64,000 nt of DNA from Amia ocellicauda (Eukaryota; Chordata; Actinopteri; Amiiformes; Amiidae). Location of the stretch: contig NC_089861.1 of the NCBI RefSeq assembly GCF_036373705.1, positions 466,001 through 530,000 on the forward strand, in the 5' to 3' direction. Made by a program: the position numbers and the translations under genes. This document shows positions 27,046 to 41,419 of this stretch, piece after piece. Position 1 is the first letter of the stretch, and the number at the start of each line of letters is the position of its first letter. The notes beneath the pieces were generated by a model. The model was not told the origin of the DNA, made no database searches, and worked only from the letters and a program-made list of their open reading frames with translations.

Positions 27046-29816
27046 TAGTGATCCACTTGTCAGCATTGGAAAAAAGTGAGAACATCATGTATCAAGAAAG
27101 CCAGGAGATGATGTGTTTCTGAGAGTCTGAAGACCCTGAGGTCTTGCTAAAGTTTTTAAATATAATAAAAATGTATGTCAGCTTAGCATATGAATAAAAG
27201 TATATATCTTGCTATGTAAACATAATCATATCTCTCTCTCTCTGCTTAGGTGTCTCTCTCACACGGTCTCTTGGTCCCACTATCTGTTCGGGGCAACTGC
27301 GTCCCGTCGTTTACATCTTCCTGAGGAATGTTCTCTCAGATAAGACAACCATGACCTCGAACCATTGCCTGACAACCTCATCTCCAGGCAGGACAGCCGA
27401 AGTGGGGCACCCAGGCCAGACCAGCCCTCGTGCGCGGCTGAGACGCTGCCCCCCACTGATAGGACACTGTGCACCTCTCGTATAACACTTTGATTGTATA
27501 TCTATGTTAGCTTGGAGAGCCGCCCTCTGAGAACGCTGTGGAGAGTGAGACTGCCTCGCTCTCTGGTTTTCTCACAAACAGGATTCCGCTCCGGACACGA
27601 GAAACCCCAGGTCCAGACGGGTGCATAGGTTGCTTTACCACCTATATAAAGGGGCTGTACAAGTGGGGAATTTTTGTGTAAGGAGAGGGATCTAATTGAA
27701 AAAAATATATAATTGTGAACCAGACGAGATGCGGACAGTGTCATGGATGTACCTTACAAAGCTCCCTTACCTGCAAGAACCCTCTGACAGTGACTCGCAC
27801 TTTCTGTTTCTCTGTTTGGAAAGCTGTTGTGATGTTTTCTGTGATGATGCCAGGCACTGGGAGGAGAAGAGATTTATAATAAGAGACTGTAATATATATA
27901 TATGAATGGAATCAAAATGCATTATGATTACGTAATCTATAACAACATAGGAAGATGTGTCAGTGATGAATCATTGCTCACGATTACGATCAAATTGACT
28001 ATGGTTGGGCAGAGTAACTGCATTAGAAAGGGATTAGTATTGCACAGGTTATCAGATTAATGCCTGCACATGGACTCAAATCTCATTGTGAGGCATGACG
28101 CGCAAATGCTCTTATGTTTTTTGTTGTTTTTCTCACTGACATCTCCAAAGCTGGCACACACATCAAGCACATATATTGCGTTTTGTTACTTCAGGCATTA
28201 CCCACACAAAACAAGAATAATTATAGAATTATGCAGCTCCTGCAAATGATGTTTAGCATCAGCAAAATTAGGTTTTCTTGCTTTAACATATGATTTACGG
28301 TTAGTGGCATTAATAACAGGGAAGTGTATTTGTGCCAAAGCGTGGCAGGAGTCTAAAGTCAATCCAGTTACTGTTTAGGAGAGAAAACTGTGGACTCCAT
28401 CGGCAACAGCGAGGCAAGGGAACATTAAATTCTCATAGCTTTTAAAAATTGAAGTGTTTGAATAATAGAGAAACAAATTAAATGCTCATTTTACAGAAAT
28501 CAATATGCTAATGTGCTGGGAACAACCAGGCAGATAAAACTCAGTGGCAATGCTAGAGAGAAGCAGACTCACTCCCCATTCCAGGTTATCCCTGAGGTGT
28601 TCTTTAAAGCATATTAGTTTCGTAGGCATAATGCACTTAAATATAAGCACTGTTTTATCATTATCCTGTGTGGCAGCACAAAGTTCTGCCCAAATTCACA
28701 CATTCTTTTAACTACCTTGCCTTAATAATCATGTGGTGAAGGTTTTTCCTGCTTAATCTTCTGATTTACACTTGCTCTGGTGCTTTCCCAACAGCCCCCT
28801 CAATACTCAGACCAAATAGAGCCGTAGACGATCTCCAGTTAGAAGGGCGAACTAATTGGGAAATAAATTATGCCGTAATCAAATGCACACAACATTAGTT
28901 TTAATCTGAGGCACTGATAAGGAACAGAAGGACTAAATTAAGCTTCCTGATCCCTGACTGACTTAACAAGCTGATGGAGGATCTCTGAAGGCATTATTCA
29001 TATTGATATGGAACTATTCTTGATCAGAGACACCTGTTCATGAACGTTAGGATCTTTTATGCATTGTCCTTGTGTCAGTCTCAGGTATATATTTTGCCAA
29101 CACCACTGTATTTGCCAAGACACAAAGAACTAGGGGAAAAAATTGTGTTTTTCCATTAACAACAACTTGACAAAGGCACGAGTGAATCTAGCCGTGTTCT
29201 TGAGCAACACTGTCATCACGCTATCAATAATTATTCATCAGAGAGTGAATGCACGGACGGACAACTGCAAATTGGTTTCCGTTGTTCCCATGCATTAATA
29301 ACCAAAAAGCATGAACGCAATATATATCAATCTGGTTTTGATTAAGCACGCCTGAAAGAAATGAGGAAACGTCTTCCAATATTTAATTGCTTCGGTTTGT
29401 TACGATTGTTGAAATTGTGAAATTGCTTGGGTTTTATCATTAGCAATCTGTTTTTAAACAGATGCTCTAGGGAGAAGGATGAGAACAGGAGTGCGTCCTT
29501 GAAGCACATGGCTCTCGTTTACACATCTCTCCAGACTTCAAATTATTCTGGCAAGCCTTAGCAAGATGGGCAAAGCGAGCAGAGAAATGTAAACTTGGAA
29601 GATTCTGTTTCTCGTCTGAATGTTTTGATCCTAATATGAGACAGGTCACCTAGTTATTATGTTATTTATTTTCTAAGTAAAATAACATGACAGTGAATCC
29701 TGTATTAGTGTGACACCCTGCTACTCCCTGATGTGCAGATAATGAGCAGACGAACCATTGACAGGAACAGGTAGGCTTTGAAATAGACCGAGTCCTTCAC
29801 CGTAAAGTAATGCTGC
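27046..29816. other. Intergenic, no gene recognised
   Basis: AT-rich unique-looking sequence. I see no repeat family or gene in it. Confidence 0.5.
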
Positions 29817-30146
29817 TCTCTTTAAATGCATTAGACCTTTTTTGTTTGTTTTTTATTTTTACTTTTTAATTGTTTCTTTAATTTGTTTAATGCATTTTCA
29901 GTTATTTTCAATGTATTTGACTCCTTTTTTGGTGTGCAGTTTTTGCTTTTATCACGTTTGTTTTGTTGATTTGAGCACATTTATTTTAAAAGTTAATTGT
30001 TTTAGTTTTGTTAAAATCACAAAGATTTTAAAATTTTTAAGTGATTTTAAGGATTGGTATTTTAACGATTTTAATCATAAGTATTAAATATTGAATTGTT
30101 TTTATTCATGCAATGTAAAATACTTAACCCAATAAACAGTATTTCA
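29817..30146 (+). repeat. T-rich dispersed repeat, copy 1 of 3
   Basis: Related to 40,849-41,209 and 41,420-41,765. Shared blocks include TAAATGCATT(A/G)GACCTTTT, AATGCATTTTCAGTTATTT, CAATGTATTTGACT, TCACAAAGATTTTAA and TTTTAATCATAAGTATTAAA. It is strongly T-rich on this strand; the open frame it carries is hydrophobic because of composition. Confidence 0.7.
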
Positions 30147-33100
30147 TGCGCAGATTCCCCTCATCCACGGAGCTCGCTGACCTCAGGATACAAACGCTGG
30201 ATGAAAATAGGAAGAGGATCTCAGCAACAGCAAAGCGTTATTCTGGCACTTGTGGCAATCTGGTCTCTAATTGAAGACTCTCCGCGGTGTAGCGTTTCAA
30301 AATGAAACACCAACGACTTCCTCCAATTAGACTCCCACTTGTGTGTGTGTGTTTGTGTGAAGATGCTTCTTCCTGTAATATCAATTACCATTATTCACCG
30401 ATTAGCATTGACCTTGTGTACAAACTGACAGAGAGCAAGGGAGTGAAGTGCAACATCCACGGCTGCTGCAGACTCCGCTGAGCGAGGCCTGGGTCTCACA
30501 TTATCACAAGCAATATGTTTTAGTTGGATTATTAGCTTTTCCTGGCGTCTTCGCAGATGTGCATGTACAGATATAAAGCTCTGATCTTTCTGTTTTCATT
30601 GTCCTTTGTGAACACCAACAACAAAGAAACTCCACAGAACAGAAAGCTTAGAAACGTATCTGTAAAGTTGCACACAATGCAGTTGAAGGAAATCGGCATT
30701 TGTACAGAGACGGGAAAGTGCAGAAAGCTGCTTCCCTCTGGCTTAAACTGATGCACAGAGTGATCAACAGTCTTCCTGCAGTGGGGAGTTTCTGCTTGGC
30801 TGCCTAAGCCTCTGTGCACCAGATCCCCAAAGCCGCCTCCCTGCAGCCTGGCAATCATGTGACACACAAGTACATAAACAAACAAATTAATAAATGCATA
30901 ATCCTTTCCATATTTACCATTTCATATTCTTCCAATTCTGCCCCTCCTATTTGTCTGTTCATAATTATAATAATAGTTATAATAACAGCTTGACCTACAA
31001 TCCCACACTGCTGACAGAGGCCCTGGTATTCAGATGTTCTTTCCCTCATGTGATTGCCAACTTGTAAGACAACACTACTGTGTCTGCGAAACAACACACG
31101 TATGACAATATAGCCGGGGCTAATAGGGGTGGGAGTCACTGGAGTAATTATAACTGCACGCGCGTGGCTGCCTTTTTCCATTCTCCGTCTGCTGTTATCT
31201 GTAGGCCAGTGAAGCAAGTGATTTTATTCCAACCTGAGAAAGAATATAATCTGCCTCCCAAACACCCAGAAACAAACAAACAAACAGCAGAATATCTGGA
31301 TATCCATGCATTTATGATCTGTACTGGAAACTGAACCACTCACAGAAAGCTGTGTGTCGTGTTGAAACCGTGAGCGTGATTATTACGGACTATATTTCTA
31401 CGTTCACCTGATAGACCGTGTTTTCTTTATTTCTTTTTACGTTAAAAAAATTAGATTCCAGAACTTGATTCAATCCCAGAACCCTGCAAATGTAGCCCAG
31501 TCAATTCAATGTGGTTTTCTTCTTCTTCCCCAGAGCCTGAAGCTGATTGTTTGATTGTTCTTGTTGCTGAAACAGCACCTTTTCCCAGTTTTGTTCGGTA
31601 CACTTCTGTTTATGCCAGTTGAATTTCTGTGTGTGCCAACTTTCCCCCTTTCCAATTTGTACTTAATAACTTAATTAAATACTGTAACAGACAAACACAC
31701 ACAGACAGGTCACTGGCTGCCTCTGCAGGTGTAACCAATCAGCAGCATCTAAAATGAGTTTTCCCCCAAAAAAACAATGCTGCCGAAAGTGTGTGACACC
31801 TTGGGGGTGCAGTACATCCAGTGGCCACTTGAGAGTCTTTCATGCAAAATAAACAACTAAGTCAAGATAACAAGAGACTGTGTGGACCCAGATAGAAAGA
31901 AAAGAAAACAGACTTCCATCGTAACATGAATTTGCAGCGTGTGAAATTAAAATCAGCTTTCATTTAAAAAACTATGTCTAGCTATTCTGTAGCTTATTTT
32001 GTCCCACTTGGTCTGTCCATTGCATCGTGTCCAGCCCACTGCCATTTGAACATCTTCTCATCATCACACACTTCTGTTTCTTTCTCTGATCCATTTATTG
32101 ATAGTCATATAATTTTGAATTCAGAATCTGGTCAATAAATGATATTCTGGTAAACAAATAAATCAATAAGAGATGACTGTCAGTATTGCATTGCACATCA
32201 GTGACATTAAAAACAAAACAAAACACCCATTTCTGGATACATTAAGTTTCCTCTGTGGCTACAGTAGTAAAGATGAAATTGCTTTCTCGCTTTGCTTTGT
32301 CAAGTCAAGAGGCAATAAGGCATCTGTTTGAGTGAGAGAGAGATTGAGCCACTCAAGCTTGAACACAGTTTTCATCAGCAGGGGAATGAAAAGTGACAAT
32401 GTAGAAGTGGGAGAGGCTCCGCCCGGGGCCCGTCCTGTCACAGACAGGTAATGTCTCCGTACAGTTTGCCGTTTGATCGCTGTGCGCCACATCAGACTGT
32501 CCTCCTCTGCACAATCACACTACTCACGTCAGCCCGGTTGGTCGGGGGCTTGCCTGGCAGTCCTGGGCCCACATTAATCGATGCTCCGGGTTAGAATGCG
32601 GGCTGCACAAATCCTATTTCCAAGTGTGACGGAAATGTCATGACTTTTTAACTACTGAGAAACATTGAGCGCCGTACCCACTGACCTTTTGATTCCATCT
32701 GTTTTGTCTGTTTTGTTTAGCCTCTTGCTAAGTGTTGCACATTAAAGTGTAGTCTCAGGGAATGTAGATTTTGTACACGATGTATATATCCCCGCGCCCC
32801 ACGAATTCCAGTCAGAAAGCTACTGTCAAACACAATTAAAATCAGGAAGTGGCACACAGGCCAAGGCTTGCTGGCCCTTCGCTGGGAATTAAAGCCAAGG
32901 CGCCGGACAGGTGAAATGCTGAAAACCAAACTGAGGGAAATCATTTGTCCATTAAGGAGAAAAGTGGGACAAAGGGGGAGCAGCTACTCTTATCGGGGGA
33001 GAGAGACGCAAGCAGGGCCCATCCACTGTGGGGCTGTTGCCCAACCAAGCCATACCCCACCGTCGCCCCTGAATGCCACTTTTTATGGACACTTTTCTGC

Positions 33101-35579
33101 CTTTGCAAGATCTGTTCCTACCTTCAGAACAAGAAAACCCTACTGAGTGAAGGAACTAGAGAAACACACACAGTCACAAATGTGTGCACAGAATACAGAT
33201 TACACAAACAACACTTTGAGGAGCTCTGAGGTTCACGTCCGCACACTTTCTTTTTAAATGAAAGGGAAAATAAAATGGTTGCAGGCTGCAGTCCTGAAGA
33301 GAAGATGTGAGACAATATGAGCTGCACCTCTTCTTTATTGCCAGCTTAGCATCTTGTGGCCGCGGGTTATAAATAAAGCCCAGGGATGAGGGCTGCTCTC
33401 CGCACACGCACTCAAGCAAGTGTCAAGAAATATAAACAATAGATGAGAGGATGAGAGGAGAAATGGAAATCTCAGCAGGATGAATGGCACAGATTTATTC
33501 AGCGGTTTCAGAGTGACAGAGGGTCCGACAGACGCTGGGAGATGAAAGGAGACTCACACAGACGCACCGTATGATCGGCCTCCTTCTCAAACTCCTTCAG
33601 CGATTCAGGCAACTCAGTGACCTGCCCTTGGTTTGGATAGACATGAACTGGTACAGCTCTGAAAAGAAATAAATAATGAAAGAAAGAGAACGAAAGGAAA
33701 TAGTTACTGGGTTATTAATGTTAATGTGCTTATACCAAGCAAGGAGAATAAAGACTCAGGCACAAACACAAGTGTAAAATAATGCAATTTAAGATTAGCA
33801 AATACACAAAATATCACGTGTTTATATTATTAAAAATCACAAATTTGTCATAGCAAGTCCAATATTGACTTATAATGATGGTCTGTACAATTCACAGCTG
33901 ATTTGTTATTTCTGTATGTGTAGGCACGTTCTAAAGAAACTGATGGAAAACGTTTTGTCCAAAGATCGCCGGGAAAACTGATTCAAAAGCTAATCTACAT
34001 AAATCTAAACATACCATCAAACAAATATGAATAAATACATAAATAATAACAAGGCACAAAGAGTAGAAAGGTGGTTGCTAAAGGTCAGGCGGCAGGCGCT
34101 ACTGACAAAACACGACCCAATTCATGTCCACGATCCATTACAGTCAGAGATGATCGGTGCAGTTGTCTGGACTAGTTTATATGGTCTATATGGTGTTTTA
34201 TATGTCTCACACTGTGGGGTGTGTATATCCACGGGGGGGTTTGAACTTACTAATAGACACATGGTGTGACTGGGGGTCCCAACATGACTTGACCTTGTAC
34301 CCCCTCTGTCCTGCCAGCGATCCCTAATTAATTTATACCATTAATGCTGTTAGGGTTGGATATTGCACACAGTGTCCTGTCAGTTTTCACACAGCTTTAC
34401 CATGCGCCCTGCTTTCCATAGATTGTGTCAGGGATGTGTCGCCACACCTCTCCACACTTTAGGATGATGTAATTTTTTCTCTTGCATTTCACCAGTTTTA
34501 CCACAGCATAGCGCAGGAAACACCGACAAGATATACTTCTCAGAGAGGTAATAGCTCTGTAAAGGTATTTATAAAAACAAGAGCCAGTCACACACAAAAT
34601 AGCTGCATGAAGGTGGTGCAGGAAAGGAAGAAGTAGAAGAAGTCTAGGAAGATCTGTGCATTGTCAGTGATCTATAGTTGTCCCTCCTGTGTGACAGACA
34701 GGTCGACAGCATCGATGCTGTAGCAGTAGTGCGTCAGTGGAGAGTGCCGAGTGTTTTCTCTTTCTCTATCACTCCTCAGCGTCCCGAATGTCCACAGTTT
34801 TCTGCTTGGGTAGGCGGAAAGGGAAAATGACTTCTTAGGCATCACACCAGTCACCCCTGACACATCTGGCATTCAGAGATGCTACATTAAAAATCCCATT
34901 TACACACGAGAGCCAAGTTGCGTCCAACAAAAGCAACTGCTCAATAAACCTGCTGCCGCCTGAATCTCAATGCGACGCGAGAAGGTTTGATCCTGAAGTG
35001 CAGGCGATCGCACTCCTGACCGCTGCAGTCATGTTCTCTCTGAAGGAAGGTCAGACGGTTAATACAGAGACCCACCAAGGCCAGGAGACAGTCTGAAATG
35101 ATGAAGTCAGGTCTCTCTTCCAGGCCTATTAAACTGAAATTGCCTTAGAATAAATGCATCCCTAATTTTGAGACATGCTGTGTTTCAAGGAAGCGCTATA
35201 GCTGAAGCGCCTGGCAGGCCTCCATTAAAGTGATATAACGGGACAGCACAGAGTCCCATTAGAGACAAACAACCCGTTGATTATGGGCACAACTCTGACG
35301 TCACTTCTAACACAGAGCAAAACGGCTCTTCATCAGAGACAGGAATAACATTTTAGCAATATAACAGACAGAATATAACTTTCACTCAATGTCATCCATT
35401 GTCGCTAGAGAAAGAGTAAGAAATACATAACCGGTAAAAGTCTGTTTTTATTTATGTTCTTTGTAGATTCATTCTCTGATACTGGTGCAATTTTAATTAC
35501 CCTACTTTCATTTATCTGACTGGTGTTTCCTCTCACAAGATAAAAGCTTGAAATTATTTATAGGCCACTAACTCAAATA
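30147..35579. other. Intergenic, no gene recognised
   Basis: Unique-looking sequence with short frames only. No coding family recognised. Confidence 0.5.
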
Positions 35580-36430
35580 ATCCAAATGACACAGGGGATG
35601 TGCCAACTGACTGGAAGACAGCAAATGTCATACCAATCCACAAGAAAGGGGACAAAACTGAGCCAGGAAATTACAGACCAATCAGTCTCACCTGCATCAC
35701 CTGTAAAATGTTGGAAAAAATGATTAGACAGAAAATAGAAGAGCATCTTAATGAAAACCATATTCTTGGAGATAGTCAACGTGGGTTTAGACGAGGCAGA
35801 TCATGTCTTACTAATTTATTAGAAAGTTTTGAACATGCAACTGCAGCTGTAGATCACGTGAAAGCATATGATATGACATACTTAGATTTCCAAAAAGCTT
35901 TTGATAAGGTTCCACACCAAAGACTGATCCTCAAATTGGAAGCTGTAGGCATTCAGGGTAATGTAAGTAGATGGATTATGAACTGGTTGATGTATAGGAA
36001 ACAGAGGGTGTCGATTAGAGGAGTCACTTCTAACTGGAGTGAGGTTGTTAGTGGAGTTCCACAGGGATCAGTACTAGGGCCTTTGCTTTTTCTAATCTAT
36101 ATTAATGATCTGGACTCTGGGATAGTTAGCAAACTTGTCAAATTTGCCGATGATACTAAAATAGGTGGCTCAGCAGATATAATCTCGGCAGCACAGGCTA
36201 TTTAGAGGGACTTAGATAATATTCAGTTGTGGGCGACACCTGGCAGATGAAATTCAATGTGGACAAGTGCAAGGTAATACATGCAGGTAACAAAAATGTC
36301 CACTATAATTATACTATGGGAGGAATAGAACTAGATGAATCACTCAATTATTAATGGACACCAAACGAGCACGATGGGGCGAATGGCCTCCTCCCATTTG
36401 CAAACTTTCTTATGTTCTTATGTTCTTATT
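35580..36430 (+). mobile_element. CR1-like LINE fragment, copy C, with intact RT stretch and 3' end
   Basis: An uninterrupted 201-codon frame (35,600-36,205) covers RT motifs: WKTANVIPIHKKGD, NYRPISLTC, LDFQKAFDKVPH with a catalytic Asp, SGVPQGSVLGPLLF, and FADDTKIGG with the catalytic pair. A stop then ends the frame. After GIELDE (about 36,339) the sequence jumps to the 3' UTR, which ends AATGGCCTCCTCCCATTTG and short TTATGTTC repeats at about 36,410-36,430. The copy is 5'-truncated and internally deleted, so it is not functional. Confidence 0.87.
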
Positions 36431-36837
36431 GTAAACGTAACACGAGCACACCCGTGATGTCATCAACAAGCGTCAGATGAGAGCTAGTTTAGCATGACTC
36501 AAACACTTTCACAGCCTTCATTTACAGGTAGAATAAAGAGGAGCTACGTGTCACCGGTGGTACGCGACGCTGCCTGTCAGTAGACTGCGTCACCCCTGCT
36601 CTTATTGAGGAAGGGGAGCCTCAATCCCACGTATTCCCGGTGGCCCGGATGGATCTCTGAATGCTCAACTCAGACGGTATTGTAAGTTATAGAGAACAGA
36701 ATTATAATAAACAAATGTTTGCATTCAACAACTTTCTCAAAAACAGCACAGGAAGAGAACTGATGCAAACTAAAGCACTACTACTGCTCATATAAATCAT
36801 AGTAAAAACAACAAAGAGACCAGTGTAGAAGTAAATT

Positions 36838-37194
36838 CTGAAAGACTTTCATGCTCTCATTTTATCTTATTGTATTCATTATTCATTTATTCTGTTATAT
36901 TTGTATAGCTGCAAGTGTAGAAGTTAATTAGTTTGCTCAATAGGAAGCACAAATTGTTTCCTTTTCAGTTCAGGAATGTGAACATCTGTGTCTCTCTGAT
37001 AAATCCGGCTTGCGAGTCGGGTTGTTGTCTTGTACAGCAGACAATTCAAGGCCAGCTCAAATTGCGGTTAGATTAATTTTTTTAAGATGTTTTTCTTTAT
37101 CTAATAACTGTTTCTTTGTCTGTGCAAAAGTATTAAACTCCCTGCTCAGAGGACTGTTAGGGCACTGTTTTCTATGCTGCATGAATAAAGATTT
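36838..37194 (+). repeat. Unclassified dispersed repeat, copy 2
   Basis: Same family and orientation as 6,832-7,217. Both copies end at the same AATAAAGATTT, which suggests a defined 3' end with a poly(A)-signal-like hexamer. Confidence 0.7.
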
Positions 37195-40100
37195 CGCTTG
37201 ATTAACGTAACAATCTGAATGAAGACCCACACCATCCTACCTAAGGGTCTCTACGGCCCTGTTGGTTTCTGCTGGTGTTTCTGGTCTTCATTTGTGTTTT
37301 ATCTGGGGAGGGTGTAAGCAAAGTGTCACTGGGACAGGAGGCGATTGCAGCATTTCCGTCTGTGGAAATGTTATCGCACTACTCTTCTACCCCTGTCTCA
37401 TCCCTCACCGGGGCGATTAATGTGCGCAGCCAGCCCTGCTGCTTCATGGCCTCTTGTGATGACATCAGCGTGGAAGTGAGCATGTGATCAATGTGGCTTC
37501 AGGAAGATGTAAGTGTGCTGACAGATCCATGAGATCGCCCCATGCGCTCGCCTCAGGGCAGACATCAGTAGAGCACTTCTCAACTGAACATCACAGCTGA
37601 CAATAATACGACCAATAGCGCCCAGAGCAAGGATTGCCCAAAGTTCAGATCTCGCCAGAAGCCTCAGTTCTCTGGCGCTCTGCCATAACTCCCACATTAT
37701 TACAAGAAGTGTTTTTGTAATATTCACTTTTTTTTTCAAGAGCACCAAGGAAACACACATAAGGACAGAGACGGCACAACTCCCCTCTGTGGAGGGAATT
37801 TAACTCACTGTGTGAACCGCGCTGCTGCTCAGATGAACCTGCAGGGCGGGGGTGTTCAACACAGACGGAGTACTGTGAAAACGGCATCACACGCCACACA
37901 TATCGACGCCACGTGGCCCGACACGGAGGCTGGGTGTGAAACAGCATTAAAGCTGCTCAGAGTCGGACAGAGAGACGGCAGGCCTGTCTACTACAGCTGT
38001 TATGTCCTGAAAAGACCCAGGGAGTGTGAAGGACCCTGCCCCTCACAAAGTGCCCTCCTGCACAGTATTCCCCGGTGGACAAGTCACCCTTACACTGTGG
38101 GGGAGTTATTTCAGGGCTGATGAGAGAAGAACGGCAGTGACAAGACAGACAGAAGAGTGAGATTATCCTTCAACTTTTCTCTCTACTTTCGTTCTTTGTT
38201 TCAGGGTCACACCTCCACATGGGGGACATTCTGACGAGAGCTGCATTTTAAATGTTTCATTTCATTTCAAGGCTTTTCCTTCCCCTCTCTCTCCTATTAT
38301 TAACCCTGTAAATAAGAGCAGAGAAGACAAGACACTCATGGCACCAGAGCGTCACACTCGTGGGAGAAACAGTTTTTCCCGATAAAGTATTAATGACTCA
38401 CAAAGGAGACGGCGCTTCGAGCCGAGTGAAGAATGAGTTCATTATTTTGCAGTCTGGTCTTTCACCTTTTAAGGACAACTGCTTGATTTGTTTAAAAAAT
38501 GTCAGGACTATTTGCACAAGGTAATGTGTTTGACAGTGTTCATATATATATTTATTTATGAAAGATATCGAGTTGACCCTGTGCCGTCTGTTCAGTATGT
38601 ATAAGCGAACGGCAGATGAAAGAGAAGAGGATGCTTAATAATTCACAGGCATGTGTAGCGGTGTCACTCACGGATGATAAGGGCCAGAGATGCTACAACA
38701 ACACGACTGCATATAAATTGGCTTAATGAGTCGAGTGGTGCGTTAGAAAGTTTGTGTTTTTGTTTTTTAATTTAACTCATTTTCTCATTTAACTCGTCTG
38801 CCAGACGAGCAGAACAGGGCGAGTGAAGTGGACCCAACAGGTCTGAGCGTGGCAGAATGAGAAAATGGAAGAACAGAGTGAACGACAGTCACAGACTTGG
38901 CTTCAGGACGTGGGCCTTGAATTTGGATATTGATTGGGATTGTTTGCTGTCTTATTCTGGCTTTGCTTGGTGGTCTTTTGTCTTCCTTCACTCCTGCACT
39001 GTAGATAAATCCTCACTTTGCACCATTTCCCCTGTCTTGCACATCGGTTTCCCCAGACCCCGCCTATTACAAGACCCCAGCGCCTTGCCGACCCGCACGG
39101 GCTTACAATATACAGAAGCCAAAGCACAGACATCTGTATTCCTCTCAGAGCGCTAACTAGGCTGACTACAAAATAAAAAGCATTTCCTGTAAATGTTACC
39201 TTGCTAAGTAACATGTGGAGAGCAGGGGCTAAGGCCGCGCAGTGACGCCCCGTGTGCTGACACTGGTCAGACGCAAAACAACATGGAAAGACACGGTGTG
39301 AAATCTGCTGCACTGCAGTCCCGGGGGCCCAGAAGGCAGCGATGAATTAAATGACTCTGGACTCCACCTGTGCAACACAGAGAGCACTGCGCCATGTGGC
39401 CGTGTGCGAGAGCTCAGAGAGGTCCGCCTCTGCGCCGGCCGGCCTGTCTGCTCCTTCTCTTCATGTTTTTATTGAGGGGAGAGTGCAGGGAAAGGGAGGA
39501 GAGCAGTGCAGCCCGGCACAGTCCGGTGAAGCACCCTGTCCTCCCACCGACGCTGAGGCAGAGAAGCCGTGGGTCCGGGGGGTTTGCTTAGCTTTTCAAT
39601 TACATACAGACCAAAGCTGCCAAACATTACAGGTCCCCCCAGAGGTCACACATCCCGCCCCTCAACTCAGTTATGCTTTAAATATTTAAACGTTTCATTC
39701 CCTGCCTTCTATTTTTCTTTGCTGCCCTTCCTCGAGACCGGACTAAAGAGCGAGTCGTTCCAGACTGCGCAGGGGTATCTATTGCTCTCGCGTCTCAGAG
39801 CAGCTCATTGACTCTGGCAGAGCCCTGACACAGCTGCGCAGCGACGTGCTGGGAATATAATGAGCCGCAAATCAAAGGTATATCGCTGTATATATATATG
39901 AAATTAGACATATATAAATGGACAAACTACTCTACTGCAGCAATTTAGCTGTGTGGGATGACTTATCAGTACTGAGAAATGTAGTTATCTGGAATCATTC
40001 CGAGTTCCCTTCATTGAGGAAAAAAAAGAAAGAAACCCCAAGACAAACACATTAGAAATCAGTGACGGCACTGCAGAGCTGTGCCTCGCCCCACGGGGGA

Positions 40101-40848
40101 GTCGGACACGAGTGTGAGTGACGCCGGGGCGCTGGGGCAGGGCTGGACAACCACACTGCAGCAGAGGCAGGGGGACGGCCTGTGTCTGCCCCTGTCCTCT
40201 ACAGAGATCAGAACACAGCTAACCCCTGAGGGGTGCTCAGCAGCAGGGGTTATTGCTGTGGAATTGGTGCATTAGCTTGTAAGGGGGTTGTAGTCCTTGT
40301 CTCAAAGTGCTGCCCTTCTGCACAGCTATGAACAGGCAAGCTGAGGTCTGAGGGATGAAAGTTTTTGGGGCAAATGCATCTGAAAACACTGGCTGTAGGT
40401 TTCGTCTGGAAGTGTGGGCTGTGGTTTCCTTGTCCAGAGTCATCTATGTCTGTCACGTGGTCGTGCGATGCCCCAGAGCAGTGGTCCCTTAAGCCCTGTT
40501 CACACCAGCCCATCAGCCTGGTTTCTGACCCATTGTTCAGCAAGCTGGGAGGCGTGTCAGCCAGCCAGCACTGCCCCAGGCAGAGCGCAACAGGAGCCAT
40601 GATGGGTGTCAGCAAAGCGCGTAACATGTGAGCACACCTTAGAGACCGTGGATCTGACATGTGAGTGACACTGCAGTGTGAGAGCGTGTACTCATACCCG
40701 TGGAGAGGACGCTAGTGTGAAAGGGGCTCCACAACCACATCCACCCCCCTGAAAAGAAGCCCCAAACCTGAGGCCACCCCCCAGAATCACACATTTATAA
40801 AGACTGGCAGTATGATCACTCTCTGGCCAGGTAGAGAGACTCTGGTCT
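37195..40848. other. Intergenic, no gene recognised
   Basis: More GC-rich than the sequence to its left, with several overlapping frames of 90-136 codons. None resembles a known protein or has matching splice sites that I could join. Confidence 0.5.
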
Positions 40849-41209
40849 TTTTTGTCAAATACATTGTCCGTTTTGGATTTAATTTTAAATGCATTGGACC
40901 TTTTTTGTTTGTTTTTCATTTTTACCTTTTTAATTGTTTCTTTATTTTGTCCAATGCATTTTCAGTTATTTCAATGTATTTGACTTTTATGTTGGTTAGC
41001 AGTTTTGCTTTAATCACGTTTGTTTTGTTGTTCTGTGCACTTGTTTATTTGAAGTTAATTATTTTGTTTTTCGTTAAATCACAAAGATTTTAATTTTTTT
41101 TATGTGATTTTAAGAATTGATTTTAAAAGTTTTTAATCATAAGTATTAAAAATTGAATTGTTTTTATATGTAATGTAAAATACTACACACAATAAAACAG
41201 TATTTTGGA
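40849..41209 (+). repeat. T-rich dispersed repeat, copy 2 of 3
   Basis: Starts TTTTTTGTCAAATACATTG and ends near AATAAAACAGTATTT. The start is about 35 bases further 5' than in copy 1. Confidence 0.7.
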
Positions 41210-41419
41210 GCAGAGGGGTGTTCAGCTGTTTGAGTCCCATGATGTCTCTGTGACTGACTTCACCCCCCGTCACCTGCTGAACTGAGCAGACCTGCAGGGT
41301 TCTGGAGACTGAGGCCGCCTTCCTTCAGGGAACACCATGAATACAATAGATGGTCCAACTAAAGTCAATGATAGTTGTTTTTAAATCACATTGTTTAGGG
41401 TTTTTGGTATAGTTTTGTT

